Source: Woeseiaceae bacterium
Lineage (GTDB): Bacteria > Pseudomonadota > Gammaproteobacteria > Steroidobacterales > Woeseiaceae
Reading direction: 5' to 3'
Length of the DNA: 64,000 nucleotides
Assembly: GCA_030065915.1 (NCBI GenBank)
Contig: JASJCQ010000004.1
Coordinates: forward strand, 186,001 to 250,000
Part shown: positions 9,252 to 17,425 of the stretch, in pieces
Numbering within the stretch: position 1 is the stretch's first letter
How the letters are laid out: each line of letters begins with the position of its first letter
The notes under the pieces: generated by a model
Databases searched by the model: none
Told to the model about the DNA's origin: nothing
The model's input: only the letters and a program-made list of their open reading frames with translations
Made by a program: the position numbers and the translations under genes

Positions 9252-10436
9252 CTATTTCGCGTAACGTGCGGCGACCTGGCGGTAGGCTTCTCGAAACGGG
9301 AGTCCTTCCTCCGTGACCAGGCTGTAGGCCTCGGACGTCGCGAAGATGCCCTCATCGAGTCGAATGTTCTCAGGCCGAAACTCCATGCCCGAGATCAGGA
9401 ACGCAAGAATGTCGACGCTGTCGATGGTCAGGTCGATAGACCTGAACAGCGGTGCCTTCAAACGTTGCAGGTCCCGGTGATAACCGGACGGCAGCTTGGC
9501 TGTGATCATCAGCGCCTCGTCGAGGCAGGCGTGCGCCGTCGCCGACGACGCGCGCAACAGCTCCAGGACATCCGGGTTGCGCTTTTGCGGCATGATCGAC
9601 GAGCCGGTTGTGACCTCGGGTGCGAGGCGGATGTAGGCAAGTTCCTGCGTGTAAAAAAGCAGCAGGTCGGATGCGATGCGGCCGATATCCATGAGCAGCA
9701 GCGTCAGCTCGAACAGCAGGCTGCTTTCAGCTTTGCCGCGAGACAGCTGGACCGCCGTGACCGGCTCCTGTGTCGATGCGAAACCCAGCTTGTTCGTTGT
9801 CAGCGCCCGGTCGAGCGGCAGGCCGGGCGTTCCGTAACCGGCCGCGCTGCCCAGCGGGTTCTTGTCCGCTCGGCGACGCGCTGCGCGCAGTCCCTCGGAC
9901 GCATCGAGAAACGCCTCGCGAAAGCCGCTGCACCACAGGCTGACCGAGGAGGGCATCGCATGCTGCATGTGTGTATAGCCCGGTAGTTCGACTTCGCCCT
10001 GGCGCTCGATCAGCGCGTCGAGTTCGGCGTTGAGCCCATCTACCCGCTCGATGATGTCAGCCGCCGCATCCTTCATGTACAGGCGGAGCGCCGTCAGCAC
10101 CTGGTCATTCCGCGAGCGCCCCAGGTGCAGACGCCCACCGGCCGGTCCGATCGCATCGGTCAGGCGAGTCTCCAGCGCCGTGTGCACGTCTTCGTCGGCC
10201 AGCGAGATAGACCACTCACCGTTTTCAAAGGATGCGAGCAGGTCATGCAGCCCCGCCGTGATGCCCGCGCAGTCCTGTTCGCTGATCAGTCCGGTCGCCG
10301 CGAGCATCTCGGCATGGGCGATGGAGCCGCGCACGTCGAAGGCAACCAGCCGTTCGTCCAGCAGGTGATCCTCGCCCGCCGTGTAGCGCAACACGCGCTC
10401 ATCCAGCGGCAGTCCCTTCTCCCATAGACGGCTCAC
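9252..10436 (-). CDS. argH: Argininosuccinate lyase (short form)
   Basis: Splits argininosuccinate to arginine and fumarate, the last step of the pathway. Conserved fumarase-superfamily motifs are present: HLGRSRNDQV, the catalytic histidine region GYTHMQHAMPSS, and the signature loop GSSIMPQKRNPD. At 394 residues it is about 60 shorter than typical ArgH: it ends just after EEGLPFREAYRQVAARYAK, where other homologues continue with a small C-terminal helical region. No frameshifted continuation is visible downstream. The start is GTG, overlapping the argB stop as GTGA. It is the last gene of the arginine operon. Confidence 0.93.
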   Translation of the reverse strand: MSRLWEKGLPLDERVLRYTAGEDHLLDERLVAFDVRGSIAHAEMLAATGLISEQDCAGITAGLHDLLASFENGEWSISLADEDVHTALETRLTDAIGPAGGRLHLGRSRNDQVLTALRLYMKDAAADIIERVDGLNAELDALIERQGEVELPGYTHMQHAMPSSVSLWCSGFREAFLDASEGLRAARRRADKNPLGSAAGYGTPGLPLDRALTTNKLGFASTQEPVTAVQLSRGKAESSLLFELTLLLMDIGRIASDLLLFYTQELAYIRLAPEVTTGSSIMPQKRNPDVLELLRASSATAHACLDEALMITAKLPSGYHRDLQRLKAPLFRSIDLTIDSVDILAFLISGMEFRPENIRLDEGIFATSEAYSLVTEEGLPFREAYRQVAARYAK

Positions 10437-11362
10437 GCGGAGTCGCCCTGTTCAGCCGCGGACAGGGCCGCGATGTCGTTGACGACCAGCGTGCCGTTGC
10501 CCTCGTTCGTGAATACTTCCAGCAACAGGCTGTCGGGCAGCTTGTAGGAGATCACGTGCACGCGCTTGACGCCGTTGGCCAGTGCATTGTCGATGGCCGC
10601 GGCCTTCGGCAGCATGCCGTCGGCAAGTTTGCCTTCGGACTTCAGTCGTTCCAGGTCCGCGCGATCAATGTAGGAGATCAGTGATCGCGGGTCGTTGACG
10701 TCCTCGAGCACACCCGCGGCGCCGGTCGCTAGAATCAATTTCTCGGCGTCGAGCTCGGCCGCGATCGCAGCCGCGACCGTGTCGGCATTGATGTTTAGCA
10801 GCGTGCCGGTCTCATCGCAGGACAGGGGACTTACGACCGGCATCAGGCCGTTGTCGAGCTGCTTTTTGAGGATGTCTGCATTGACGCCGTCGATATCGCC
10901 GACGAAACCGTAGTCCACCGGCTCGTCGTCACCGCGTTCGACCGGTGGCCGACGATGCGCCTGGATAAGGCCGGCGTCGACACCGCTGATACCGACCGCG
11001 GGCACCTGCAGGTCGCGGCAGACCGCGAGAATGCGCGTATTGATCTGACCATTCAAAACCATGGTCGCGACGTCCAGGGATGCGTCGTCGGTGACGCGGC
11101 GGCCGTCAACGAAGGTGGTGCTGATGCCCAGCGCGCTGGCGAGCTCGGTCGACTGCGGACCGCCGCCGTGAATCAGTACAACCCGAATGCCGACCTGGTG
11201 CAGGAGGCCGACCTGTTCGATGAACGCGCGAGTATGCTCCGCGTCGGCGAAGACCTCGCCGCCGACTTTCAGAACGAAGACCTTGCCTTTGAACAGCCGG
11301 ATGTAAGGTGCCGCGTGTTTTAGCGCCGATACGACAATGGCGCGATCCCTGGACGTGCTCAT
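10433..11362 (-). CDS. argB: N-acylglutamate kinase (acetylglutamate kinase family)
   Basis: Phosphorylates N-acetyl- (or possibly N-succinyl-) glutamate, the second step of arginine synthesis; 309 residues. Amino-acid-kinase motifs are VLKVGGEVF, LIHGGGPQ and the Asn-rich LLNINADTVAAAIA. The C-terminus SLLLEVFTNEGNGTLVV resembles the kinase half of the Xanthomonas-type fused NAGS-kinases, but no GNAT domain follows. The start chosen is the ATG at 11362, which overlaps the preceding stop as ATGA. A longer open frame to 11920 only runs antiphase through argF' and is not real. Confidence 0.93.
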   Translation of the reverse strand: MSTSRDRAIVVSALKHAAPYIRLFKGKVFVLKVGGEVFADAEHTRAFIEQVGLLHQVGIRVVLIHGGGPQSTELASALGISTTFVDGRRVTDDASLDVATMVLNGQINTRILAVCRDLQVPAVGISGVDAGLIQAHRRPPVERGDDEPVDYGFVGDIDGVNADILKKQLDNGLMPVVSPLSCDETGTLLNINADTVAAAIAAELDAEKLILATGAAGVLEDVNDPRSLISYIDRADLERLKSEGKLADGMLPKAAAIDNALANGVKRVHVISYKLPDSLLLEVFTNEGNGTLVVNDIAALSAAEQGDSA

Positions 11363-12363
11363 GCGCCGGCTCCCATCATCTGGTAGAGGACCGCCATCTG
11401 CGCGAGCATGCGATTGCGTGCCTCGTGTATGACGACGCTGCGCGGGCCGTCGAGCACCGACTCGCTGACCACGACACCACGGCGCACCGGCAGGCAGTGC
11501 ATGAAACGACAGTCGTCGGCTGCGTTGTCGAACCACGGGTCGTCGACGCACCAGCTCTCCAGCCCGTTTCGCAGCTTCTGGTCGGCGATGCGGTCGCCAT
11601 AGTGTGCGGTCGATGACCAGGACTTGGCGTAAATCACCTGTGCGCCTTCCATCGCTTCCGTACGATTGTCCGTCTCGATGACGGAACCGCCGGCAGCTTC
11701 GGCCGCGGCCCTGGATTTCTCTATGATCGGCCCCGGCAGCTCGAAACCCTCGGGACGCAGTACGGTGACATCCATGCCGCGCCGCGCGGCCGTGTATAAG
11801 GTCGACGCCGGCACAGCCAGCGGCAGCGCCTTCGGATGATAGGCCCAGCTCAGGACGAACTTGCCGTTGGACGGGATCGAGAGGTCGTCCATCGTCTTCC
11901 AGTCCGCGAGGTTCTGGCACGGATGACCCATTGCCGATTCCATGTTGATGTAGGGCGTGTCGATAAGGTCCGTCAGCGAGCTGAATTCGGTCTCCGCCAT
12001 GTCGGTCTCGAGGTTCTTGCGCTCGGCGAACGCTCGAATGCCGATCGCGTCGCCGTAAGAGGCAATGACTGGGACTGCTTCGCGTATATGCTCGGCCGCC
12101 GTACCGTCCATGACGATGCCGGGGCGGGTTTCCAGGCCGTGGATCGACATGTCTGGCGAGATGACGAAAGAACCGCCGCCGAGGCGAACCATCGCAGCCT
12201 GGAAGGAGGCGAGCGTCCGCAACGAAGGGCTCAGGAAGAGCAGCGACAGCACTTTGCCCTTCAGCGCTTCCGGCTCCGGGTGTTCGTCCAGTCGGTTGGC
12301 CAGCGCGAGCAGCGCGGCGATTTCGTCATTGGAAAAGTCGGCGAGATCGTTGAATGCTTTCAT
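11359..12363 (-). CDS. argF': N-acylornithine carbamoyltransferase (acetyl- or succinyl-)
   Basis: Member of the AOTCase/SOTCase branch, not ordinary OTCase; 334 residues. It has the carbamoyl-phosphate loop FLSPSLRTLASFQ, HPCQNLADW, SWAYHPKALPLAVPAS and MHCLPVRRGVVVSE. In this branch one residue before EH in the VMDG loop controls acyl preference: Glu92 in Xanthomonas AOTCase, Pro90 in Bacteroides SOTCase. Here the loop reads VMDGTAAEHI, placing alanine there. Replacing Glu92 by small residues is reported to switch AOTCase toward succinylornithine (recalled), so succinyl specificity is plausible. The gene lies 9 bases after argD and overlaps argB by four bases. Confidence 0.9.
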   Translation of the reverse strand: MKAFNDLADFSNDEIAALLALANRLDEHPEPEALKGKVLSLLFLSPSLRTLASFQAAMVRLGGGSFVISPDMSIHGLETRPGIVMDGTAAEHIREAVPVIASYGDAIGIRAFAERKNLETDMAETEFSSLTDLIDTPYINMESAMGHPCQNLADWKTMDDLSIPSNGKFVLSWAYHPKALPLAVPASTLYTAARRGMDVTVLRPEGFELPGPIIEKSRAAAEAAGGSVIETDNRTEAMEGAQVIYAKSWSSTAHYGDRIADQKLRNGLESWCVDDPWFDNAADDCRFMHCLPVRRGVVVSESVLDGPRSVVIHEARNRMLAQMAVLYQMMGAGA

Positions 12364-12372
12364 TCGTAGTTC

Positions 12373-13545
12373 CTAGTGATTGCCCGGCGGAATCGACGCG
12401 AGCGCCTCCGAGAGATGGTTTACGTGTTCGGGCCCGATGACCAGCGGGGCGAGAATCCTGAGCGAATGCGGGTCGGCGCTGGTGCCCGCGAGTACGTCGT
12501 GTTCCAGCAGCGCGTCGCGCACCTCTTTGGCCGGCCGGTCGCAGATCAGGCCGAGCAGCAGGCCCATACCCTGGATCTTCTCGACCGGTCCGAGTACGCA
12601 CTGCTCGCGGATCTGCGCCTCCCGGTCGCGCACGTTCTGCAGCAGATGTTCATTTTGTATCGTCTCGATGACCGTCGTGATCGCCGATGCGGCCACCGGC
12701 CCGCCGCCAAAGGTTGTGCCGAGGTCACCGACGCCGAACGCGGACGCAACGTCCTTCGACGCGAGTACGGCACCGCAGGGAACGCCGCCGCCGAGCGACT
12801 TCGCGGCGGTCAGTATGTCCGGCTCGACGCCGTGCGCCTGTACGGCAAAGAAGTGGCCCGAGCGACCCATGCCGGTCTGCACCTCGTCGGCAATCATCAG
12901 GACGCCGTGTTCTTCCGTCTCCTGCCGGATCGTCGACAAGAATTCTGTCGACAGGTCATAGCCGCCGGCGACGCCCTGTATCGGTTCGACGATGACAGCG
13001 GCGATGTCGTCATCGATCATCTGTATTGCCGCGTCGCAGTCGTCTCTCGGGATGAAGTCGACCTCGAAGGGCTTCTGCGGGAAGCCGTACCATCGATCGG
13101 AATTCCAGGTGACTGCCGCCGCGGCCGCGGTCCGGCCGTGGAAGCCGTGCGTGATTGAGAGGATGCGGTCGCGTCCGGTCACGCGACACGCCATGCGCAG
13201 GGCATTCTCGTTCGCTTCGGCGCCGGAGTTGACGAACAACACGCTGCCGAGCCTGTCTGGTGCGACCGACAACAGTTTTTCCGCCGCCTCGGCACGTACG
13301 GCGAGAGCGACGGCATTACTCTGGAACAACAGGTTCTCGGCCTGGCGGCGGATGGCTTCCGTCAGAGCAGGGTGGCCATAGCCCAAAGCGGCTACTGCGT
13401 GCCCGCCATAGAGATCGAGGATTCTTCTTCCGTCGTCCGTGATGATGTCGCAGCCGGCCGCGCGCACGGGAACGAACGGCAGCTGGCCGTAGACGGGCAT
13501 CGTGACTGCGGCTTCGCGGGGCCTAGGGTCCATATCTGCATTCAT
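12373..13545 (-). CDS. argD: N-acylornithine aminotransferase
   Basis: Class III PLP aminotransferase making N-acylornithine from the semialdehyde; 390 residues. Motifs are FVNSGAEANENALR, HGFHGRTAAA, IADEVQTGMGRSG, and the PLP lysine in AAKSLGGGVPCGA. The start is placed at MNADMDPRPREA, 4 bases after the argC stop, rather than at an in-frame ATG 51 bases upstream that would overlap argC. Acetyl versus succinyl preference cannot be read from the sequence. Confidence 0.94.
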   Translation of the reverse strand: MNADMDPRPREAAVTMPVYGQLPFVPVRAAGCDIITDDGRRILDLYGGHAVAALGYGHPALTEAIRRQAENLLFQSNAVALAVRAEAAEKLLSVAPDRLGSVLFVNSGAEANENALRMACRVTGRDRILSITHGFHGRTAAAAAVTWNSDRWYGFPQKPFEVDFIPRDDCDAAIQMIDDDIAAVIVEPIQGVAGGYDLSTEFLSTIRQETEEHGVLMIADEVQTGMGRSGHFFAVQAHGVEPDILTAAKSLGGGVPCGAVLASKDVASAFGVGDLGTTFGGGPVAASAITTVIETIQNEHLLQNVRDREAQIREQCVLGPVEKIQGMGLLLGLICDRPAKEVRDALLEHDVLAGTSADPHSLRILAPLVIGPEHVNHLSEALASIPPGNH

Positions 13546-13549
13546 GCTG

Positions 13550-14605
13550 TTACGTCCACGCCGGCGCTGCGGCCTCGAGGCCCCGGGCATCGTCAAGGTC
13601 CCAGAGCCGGTTCATCCACTGAACGGCGCCTCCGGCTGCGCCCTTGACCAGGTTGTCGATCGCGACCATCGCCACCACGGCCTCGTCATCTACGGCAACA
13701 CCGATCTCGGCGTAGTTGCTGGCGACGACATTCTTGAGTCTGGGCGTTCCGTCGACGAGTCGAACGAATGGTTGGCCGGCGTAAGTCTGTTCGAAGTGCT
13801 TGAGCAGGTCGTCACGGCTGGCCTGTGATTTGAGGCGCGCGTGAATCGTTGCATGAATGCCACGTGCGTACGGCCCGGAGTGCGGGACAAAGTGCAGCTT
13901 CGGCAGCGTACCGCTTGCCGCCTGTGTCATCGCGGCAACTTCCGGCGCGTGGCGGTGCTCCAGGGCTTTGTAGGCGTACAGGTTGCTGTGGCGTTCCGGG
14001 TGATGCGTGCCCGCCGTTGCATTTCGACCCGAGCCGGTGCTGCCGGTGATGCCGGAGATGAACAGGTGCTCGTCGACGAGGCCACTCGAAAGCAATGGAA
14101 CCGCGCCAAGCAGCATCGCCGTCGCGAAGCAGCCCGGGTTGCCGATATGTGGTGTCGGTTTTCCGGACACATGCTCGGGCAACCCCGAGGAGAACTGGTC
14201 CAGCAGTTCCGGCGCGCCGTGTTCCATCGCATAGACGGCCGTGAAAGCATTCCGGTCGGCATAGCGAAAGTCCGCCGACGCGTCGACGACGTGTGTCGTG
14301 ATGTTGCGCGAAGCGGCGCGCGAGATGGCCTCGGCAATCATCGCGGCCGACATGCCGTGCGGGGCCGCTGAGAACAGTGCCAGTGATGAGCCCGAGTCCA
14401 GCTGTTCGACCCAGTCTTTATGAGACGCGAATATCGCGTCCGGGTAAGCGCCTTTCAGGTGCGGAAACGTAGCTGCGAGCGCCGTCTGCGCACGGCTTTC
14501 GGATACCGCTGCCGCCAACTCGAAGTCGGGGTGAGCCGACAGCAGTCGTAACAGCTCGCCGCCGACATAACCGGTCGCGCCAAGTACCGCGGCCTTGATC
14601 GTCAT
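13550..14605 (-). CDS. argC: N-acyl-gamma-glutamyl-phosphate reductase
   Basis: NADPH-dependent reductase for the third pathway step; 351 residues, a normal length. The Rossmann motif AAVLGATGYVGGELLRLL starts at residue 5, and the catalytic cysteine lies in HIGNPGCFATAMLLG. GITGSTGSGR and HSGPYARGIHATIHA complete the dehydrogenase-dimerisation domain. The ATG overlaps the stop of the preceding uncharacterised gene by four bases (ATGA), so the two are translationally coupled. Confidence 0.95.
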   Translation of the reverse strand: MTIKAAVLGATGYVGGELLRLLSAHPDFELAAAVSESRAQTALAATFPHLKGAYPDAIFASHKDWVEQLDSGSSLALFSAAPHGMSAAMIAEAISRAASRNITTHVVDASADFRYADRNAFTAVYAMEHGAPELLDQFSSGLPEHVSGKPTPHIGNPGCFATAMLLGAVPLLSSGLVDEHLFISGITGSTGSGRNATAGTHHPERHSNLYAYKALEHRHAPEVAAMTQAASGTLPKLHFVPHSGPYARGIHATIHARLKSQASRDDLLKHFEQTYAGQPFVRLVDGTPRLKNVVASNYAEIGVAVDDEAVVAMVAIDNLVKGAAGGAVQWMNRLWDLDDARGLEAAAPAWT

Positions 14606-15657
14606 TGCGTCGCCTCCTTCAGCCCCGCAACAACGTGATCGCCGAGGGCAACGCTGTTGGATAAGGCGTTGATGGCGGGCAGTCCGGCCTTGTCGAGTAT
14701 CTGGTCAACGCCGACGGCGTTATCCGTCGCCGGGCCGGTTACCACGGAGGGCTCGATGTTATAGTCATCGCGCAGGATGCGGGCGCCGCCCCAGGCGGAT
14801 ACCGGGTCGTTCGCGCATAGTACGACGACCGTAAGCGCTTCGCGGACCGCCTCGTCGGACAGGATCGCGTCGACGCCGTAGGCGCCCAGCAGGCCGTCGC
14901 CGAGTTCGAGGACGATGACGTCCGGGTGCTTTGCCGACAGTGAGCTCAGCAATGCGCGCGTCAGTGCAGGTCCGTTCAATGCCGTGGTCGTCACGACGCC
15001 GAAATCCGAGAAGATCATCGACGACTCGGCACCGGCATCCTCCATCGCGAGAATGTCACGACGCAGCGAGACGCCGGTCGCCTTGCAGGCGGCAACGTGC
15101 AGGCCCTGGTGACGTAGCCGGCTGACGATCGCGCAGGCGGCGGCCGTCTTGCCGGAGTCCATGCAGGTGCCCGACAGCGCAACGACGGGTACGCCGTGCA
15201 TGTTGAGCTCGCCGTCCTCGTCCAGGGCGGTTTCACCGACCTTTGCCGGAACGCCAATACGCTCGCCGAGGTAGGGGAAGTGCAGCACCGTCCCAAGCAC
15301 CTCGCAGTCGAATGGCGGACCGACATCCGGATTCGCAGAATCGCAGATCCCCATGACGCCACCGATGTTCAGCAGCTGGATCGTATCGCCGACGGACAGG
15401 CTAGACGGCAGATGACCGGAGTATCCGCGCAATGCCTTGCGATGCCCGAGCGCGCCGACGATGACGTCGCCCTGCTTGACGGTGGCCATGCGTCCGGTCG
15501 TCAGCTCGAGCTGGTTGTAACGTGACTTGTTGTTCAATACGCGGGCCGCAACGAGCACGCCTTCTTCGCAGGGAATGTCTTTCGATACGCGCAGTTCGTT
15601 GCCGAGGTTACTGTGCTGGGCAACCGATGCGATCTTGTCGACGATGACGGTTTTCAT
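14602..15657 (-). CDS. Uncharacterised P-loop protein of the arginine operon (DUF1611/DgcN-like)
   Basis: A 351-residue cytosolic protein of unknown function with four-base ATGA overlaps on both sides, linking it to argG and argC. Residues about 1-140 form a beta-rich N-terminal part with ALGHRKALRGYSGHLP and NIGGVMGICDSANPDVG. A Walker A loop follows at about residues 163-170 (SGTCMDSGKTAAA), then CKATGVSLRRD, SMIFSDFG and VLELGDGLLGAYG. The order and spacing recall DUF1611_C proteins such as DgcN, described as a D-glutamate N-acetyltransferase (recalled). The operon has no argA, argJ or argE, so a role as N-acylglutamate synthase or another missing step is a reasonable inference, not a demonstrated one. 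Confidence 0.8.
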   Translation of the reverse strand: MKTVIVDKIASVAQHSNLGNELRVSKDIPCEEGVLVAARVLNNKSRYNQLELTTGRMATVKQGDVIVGALGHRKALRGYSGHLPSSLSVGDTIQLLNIGGVMGICDSANPDVGPPFDCEVLGTVLHFPYLGERIGVPAKVGETALDEDGELNMHGVPVVALSGTCMDSGKTAAACAIVSRLRHQGLHVAACKATGVSLRRDILAMEDAGAESSMIFSDFGVVTTTALNGPALTRALLSSLSAKHPDVIVLELGDGLLGAYGVDAILSDEAVREALTVVVLCANDPVSAWGGARILRDDYNIEPSVVTGPATDNAVGVDQILDKAGLPAINALSNSVALGDHVVAGLKEATQ

Positions 15658-16859
15658 GTCTCGCCTGCCCGCGTCTGCAACGTGCCGGTCAGCGACAGGA
15701 CTTTGGCATAGCCCAGCGTATCGGCCGCGGTCCATTCACCGGCCGATTCGCCGTAGACGCCGCGCGTCGCCGCCAACAGAGAATGTGGCGACGTGACGCC
15801 GTCGATGAACAGCTGCCCGGGTCGCAGCGTGAAGCTGACGGTGCCGGTGACCCTTTTCTGTGACGAGCTGAGCAGCGCCTCGATGTCGTTGCAGACGAGG
15901 TCCAGCTGTTTGCCCTCGTGGACGAAGTCGCCATAGCTTGCCGCGACGCTGTCCTTGATCCTCGACTGCAGACCGCTGAGCGTCAGCTTCTCCAATTCGC
16001 TATGTGCCGTGATCAGCGTGATCGCCGCCGGTGCTTCAAACGCGACCCGGCCCTTGGTACCCAGGACCGTGTCGCCCAAATGGATGCCGCGGCCGATGCC
16101 GTATCGTCCGGCCATGACCTCGAGCGCCTCGATCAGTGCGACGGGTTCCATCGCCTCGCCATCGAGGCTCGCCGGGACGCCGGCTTTGAATTCCAGTGAG
16201 TGCTGTGACGGTTCCAGCGGATCGGTGAATGCGTCAGGCGACAGCACCCATGCGGACTCGGGTATCGAGCGCTCCGACGTCAGCGTCTCCTGTCCGCCAA
16301 TCGTAATGCCCCACAGTCCCCGGTTAATCGAGTAGGCGGAGCCCTGGGCGGGCAGGGGGAGACCGTGTTCTTCGAGGTAGGCGAGCTGGTCTTCGCGGAC
16401 CCAGCTGTTGTCGCGTACCGGCGCGAGAATGTCGAGGTCCGGGTTCAGCGTGCGGAGCGCAACCTCGAAGCGCACCTGGTCGTTGCCGGCGGCTGTACAA
16501 CCATGAGCAACTGTCGTCGCGCCCCGTTCCGTCGCGATCTCGGCGAGCTTCTGCGCCTGCAGGCCACGCTCGGCGCCGACGCAAAGCGGATACGCATTGC
16601 CACGCAGTACGTTGCCGTAGATCAGGTAGCGGATGACCGTGTCGAAGAACTCGGACTTGGCGTCGATAATGACGTGCTCAATCGCTCCCAGTGCCTTTGC
16701 ACGAGCCTCGAGCGCGCTGGCAGCCTCGCTGTCGATACCGCCGGTGTCCACAGTCGCCGTGATGACGTCTCGTCCGTAGGTTTCCCTGAGCCAGGGCACG
16801 CAGAAGCTGGTGTCGAGTCCGCCCGAAAAGGCGAGAATGATGGGTGATTGATTACTCAC
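15654..16859 (-). CDS. argG: Argininosuccinate synthase
   Basis: ATP-dependent condensation of citrulline and aspartate; 401 residues. The PP-loop motif ILAFSGGLDTSF lies at residues 7-18; further conserved segments are AHGCTAAGNDQVRFE and YGIGRGIHLGDTVLG. The start is taken as GTG at 16859, five bases after a GGAG site. An upstream ATG at 16892 would overlap argR and has no such site. It is the first biosynthetic gene behind argR. Confidence 0.94.
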   Translation of the reverse strand: MSNQSPIILAFSGGLDTSFCVPWLRETYGRDVITATVDTGGIDSEAASALEARAKALGAIEHVIIDAKSEFFDTVIRYLIYGNVLRGNAYPLCVGAERGLQAQKLAEIATERGATTVAHGCTAAGNDQVRFEVALRTLNPDLDILAPVRDNSWVREDQLAYLEEHGLPLPAQGSAYSINRGLWGITIGGQETLTSERSIPESAWVLSPDAFTDPLEPSQHSLEFKAGVPASLDGEAMEPVALIEALEVMAGRYGIGRGIHLGDTVLGTKGRVAFEAPAAITLITAHSELEKLTLSGLQSRIKDSVAASYGDFVHEGKQLDLVCNDIEALLSSSQKRVTGTVSFTLRPGQLFIDGVTSPHSLLAATRGVYGESAGEWTAADTLGYAKVLSLTGTLQTRAGET

Positions 16860-16875
16860 GGTGTCTCCAGCGGGC

Positions 16876-17325
16876 TCAGGCGCCCATTGCACGTTCGATC
16901 TTGGCGATCAGGTTTCTAAGTCCCTGGGCGGAATCGGTGGCGACGAAAACGGTATCGTCACCGGCAATGCTGCCGACGACCTCGGGCCAGGCACTGCGGT
17001 CCAGCGCGAGCGCCACGCGCTGCGCCGCGCCTATCGCGGTCCTGAGGACGAGCAGGTGATTGCCGGCCGGGCTCAAGCCACGCAGCAGTTCGGCAGCATC
17101 GTCCAGTGCCTGGCTTACGGACGCGTCGTCGGTTGGCAGTTCGTAGCCGCGCGCTGTCTTGATGGCGCCAATCGTCCTGAGGTCGCGACTGACCGACGAC
17201 TGCGTCGCTTCGAACTTCTGCGCGCGCAAGGCATCCACCAGTGACTGCTGGGTGGCGATAGGCCCTCGTTGCAGCAGGCTGCAGATGGCTTCCCTGCGAA
17301 GAGACTGTTCGGCGTTGGTCGGCAT
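16876..17325 (-). CDS. argR: Arginine repressor ArgR
   Basis: Hexameric arginine-responsive repressor, 149 residues. The N-terminal winged helix covers about residues 1-70 (REAICSLLQRG, TQQSLVDALRA, TQSSVSRDLRTIGAIK, with the SSVSRD recognition helix). The C-terminal arginine-binding and oligomerisation domain includes AGDDTVFVATDS. The start is MPTNAEQS; the frame upstream to 17370 runs into the operator and is unlikely to be translated. It is promoter-proximal in the arginine operon and almost certainly autoregulated. Confidence 0.94.
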   Translation of the reverse strand: MPTNAEQSLRREAICSLLQRGPIATQQSLVDALRAQKFEATQSSVSRDLRTIGAIKTARGYELPTDDASVSQALDDAAELLRGLSPAGNHLLVLRTAIGAAQRVALALDRSAWPEVVGSIAGDDTVFVATDSAQGLRNLIAKIERAMGA

Positions 17326-17341
17326 AGCTGGCTCGAATAAA

Positions 17342-17380
17342 TATGCGCATAGAATGATAGAAATGCGCATACGATGTCAA
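17342..17380 (-). promoter_or_regulatory. argR operon promoter with paired operator
   Basis: On the minus strand TTGACA lies at 17380-17375. Two perfect ATGCGCAT palindromes at 17363-17370 and 17343-17350 follow, their centres 20 bases apart, about two helical turns. One lies in the spacer region and the other next to the -10 region. This fits repression by a hexameric ArgR binding two boxes on one face; E. coli ARG boxes are about 21 bases apart. The core differs from the E. coli consensus, so the assignment rests on position. Confidence 0.6.
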
Positions 17381-17425
17381 GCCGAAAATCGGCTAAACTC
17401 GCGCCGATTCGAGAAGGAGCCCCCA

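Noticed and set aside
11363..11920. N-terminal extension of the argB reading frame by about 186 codons
   Set aside because: It runs out of frame through argF', is rich in Arg/Gly/Ala without family matches, and the ATG at 11362 gives the proper kinase start with an ATGA overlap.
17380..17394. AGCCGA-AAA-TCGGCT hairpin considered as a terminator
   Set aside because: No T-run follows on either strand, and it overlaps the -35 region of the argR promoter; at most an extra operator-like element.
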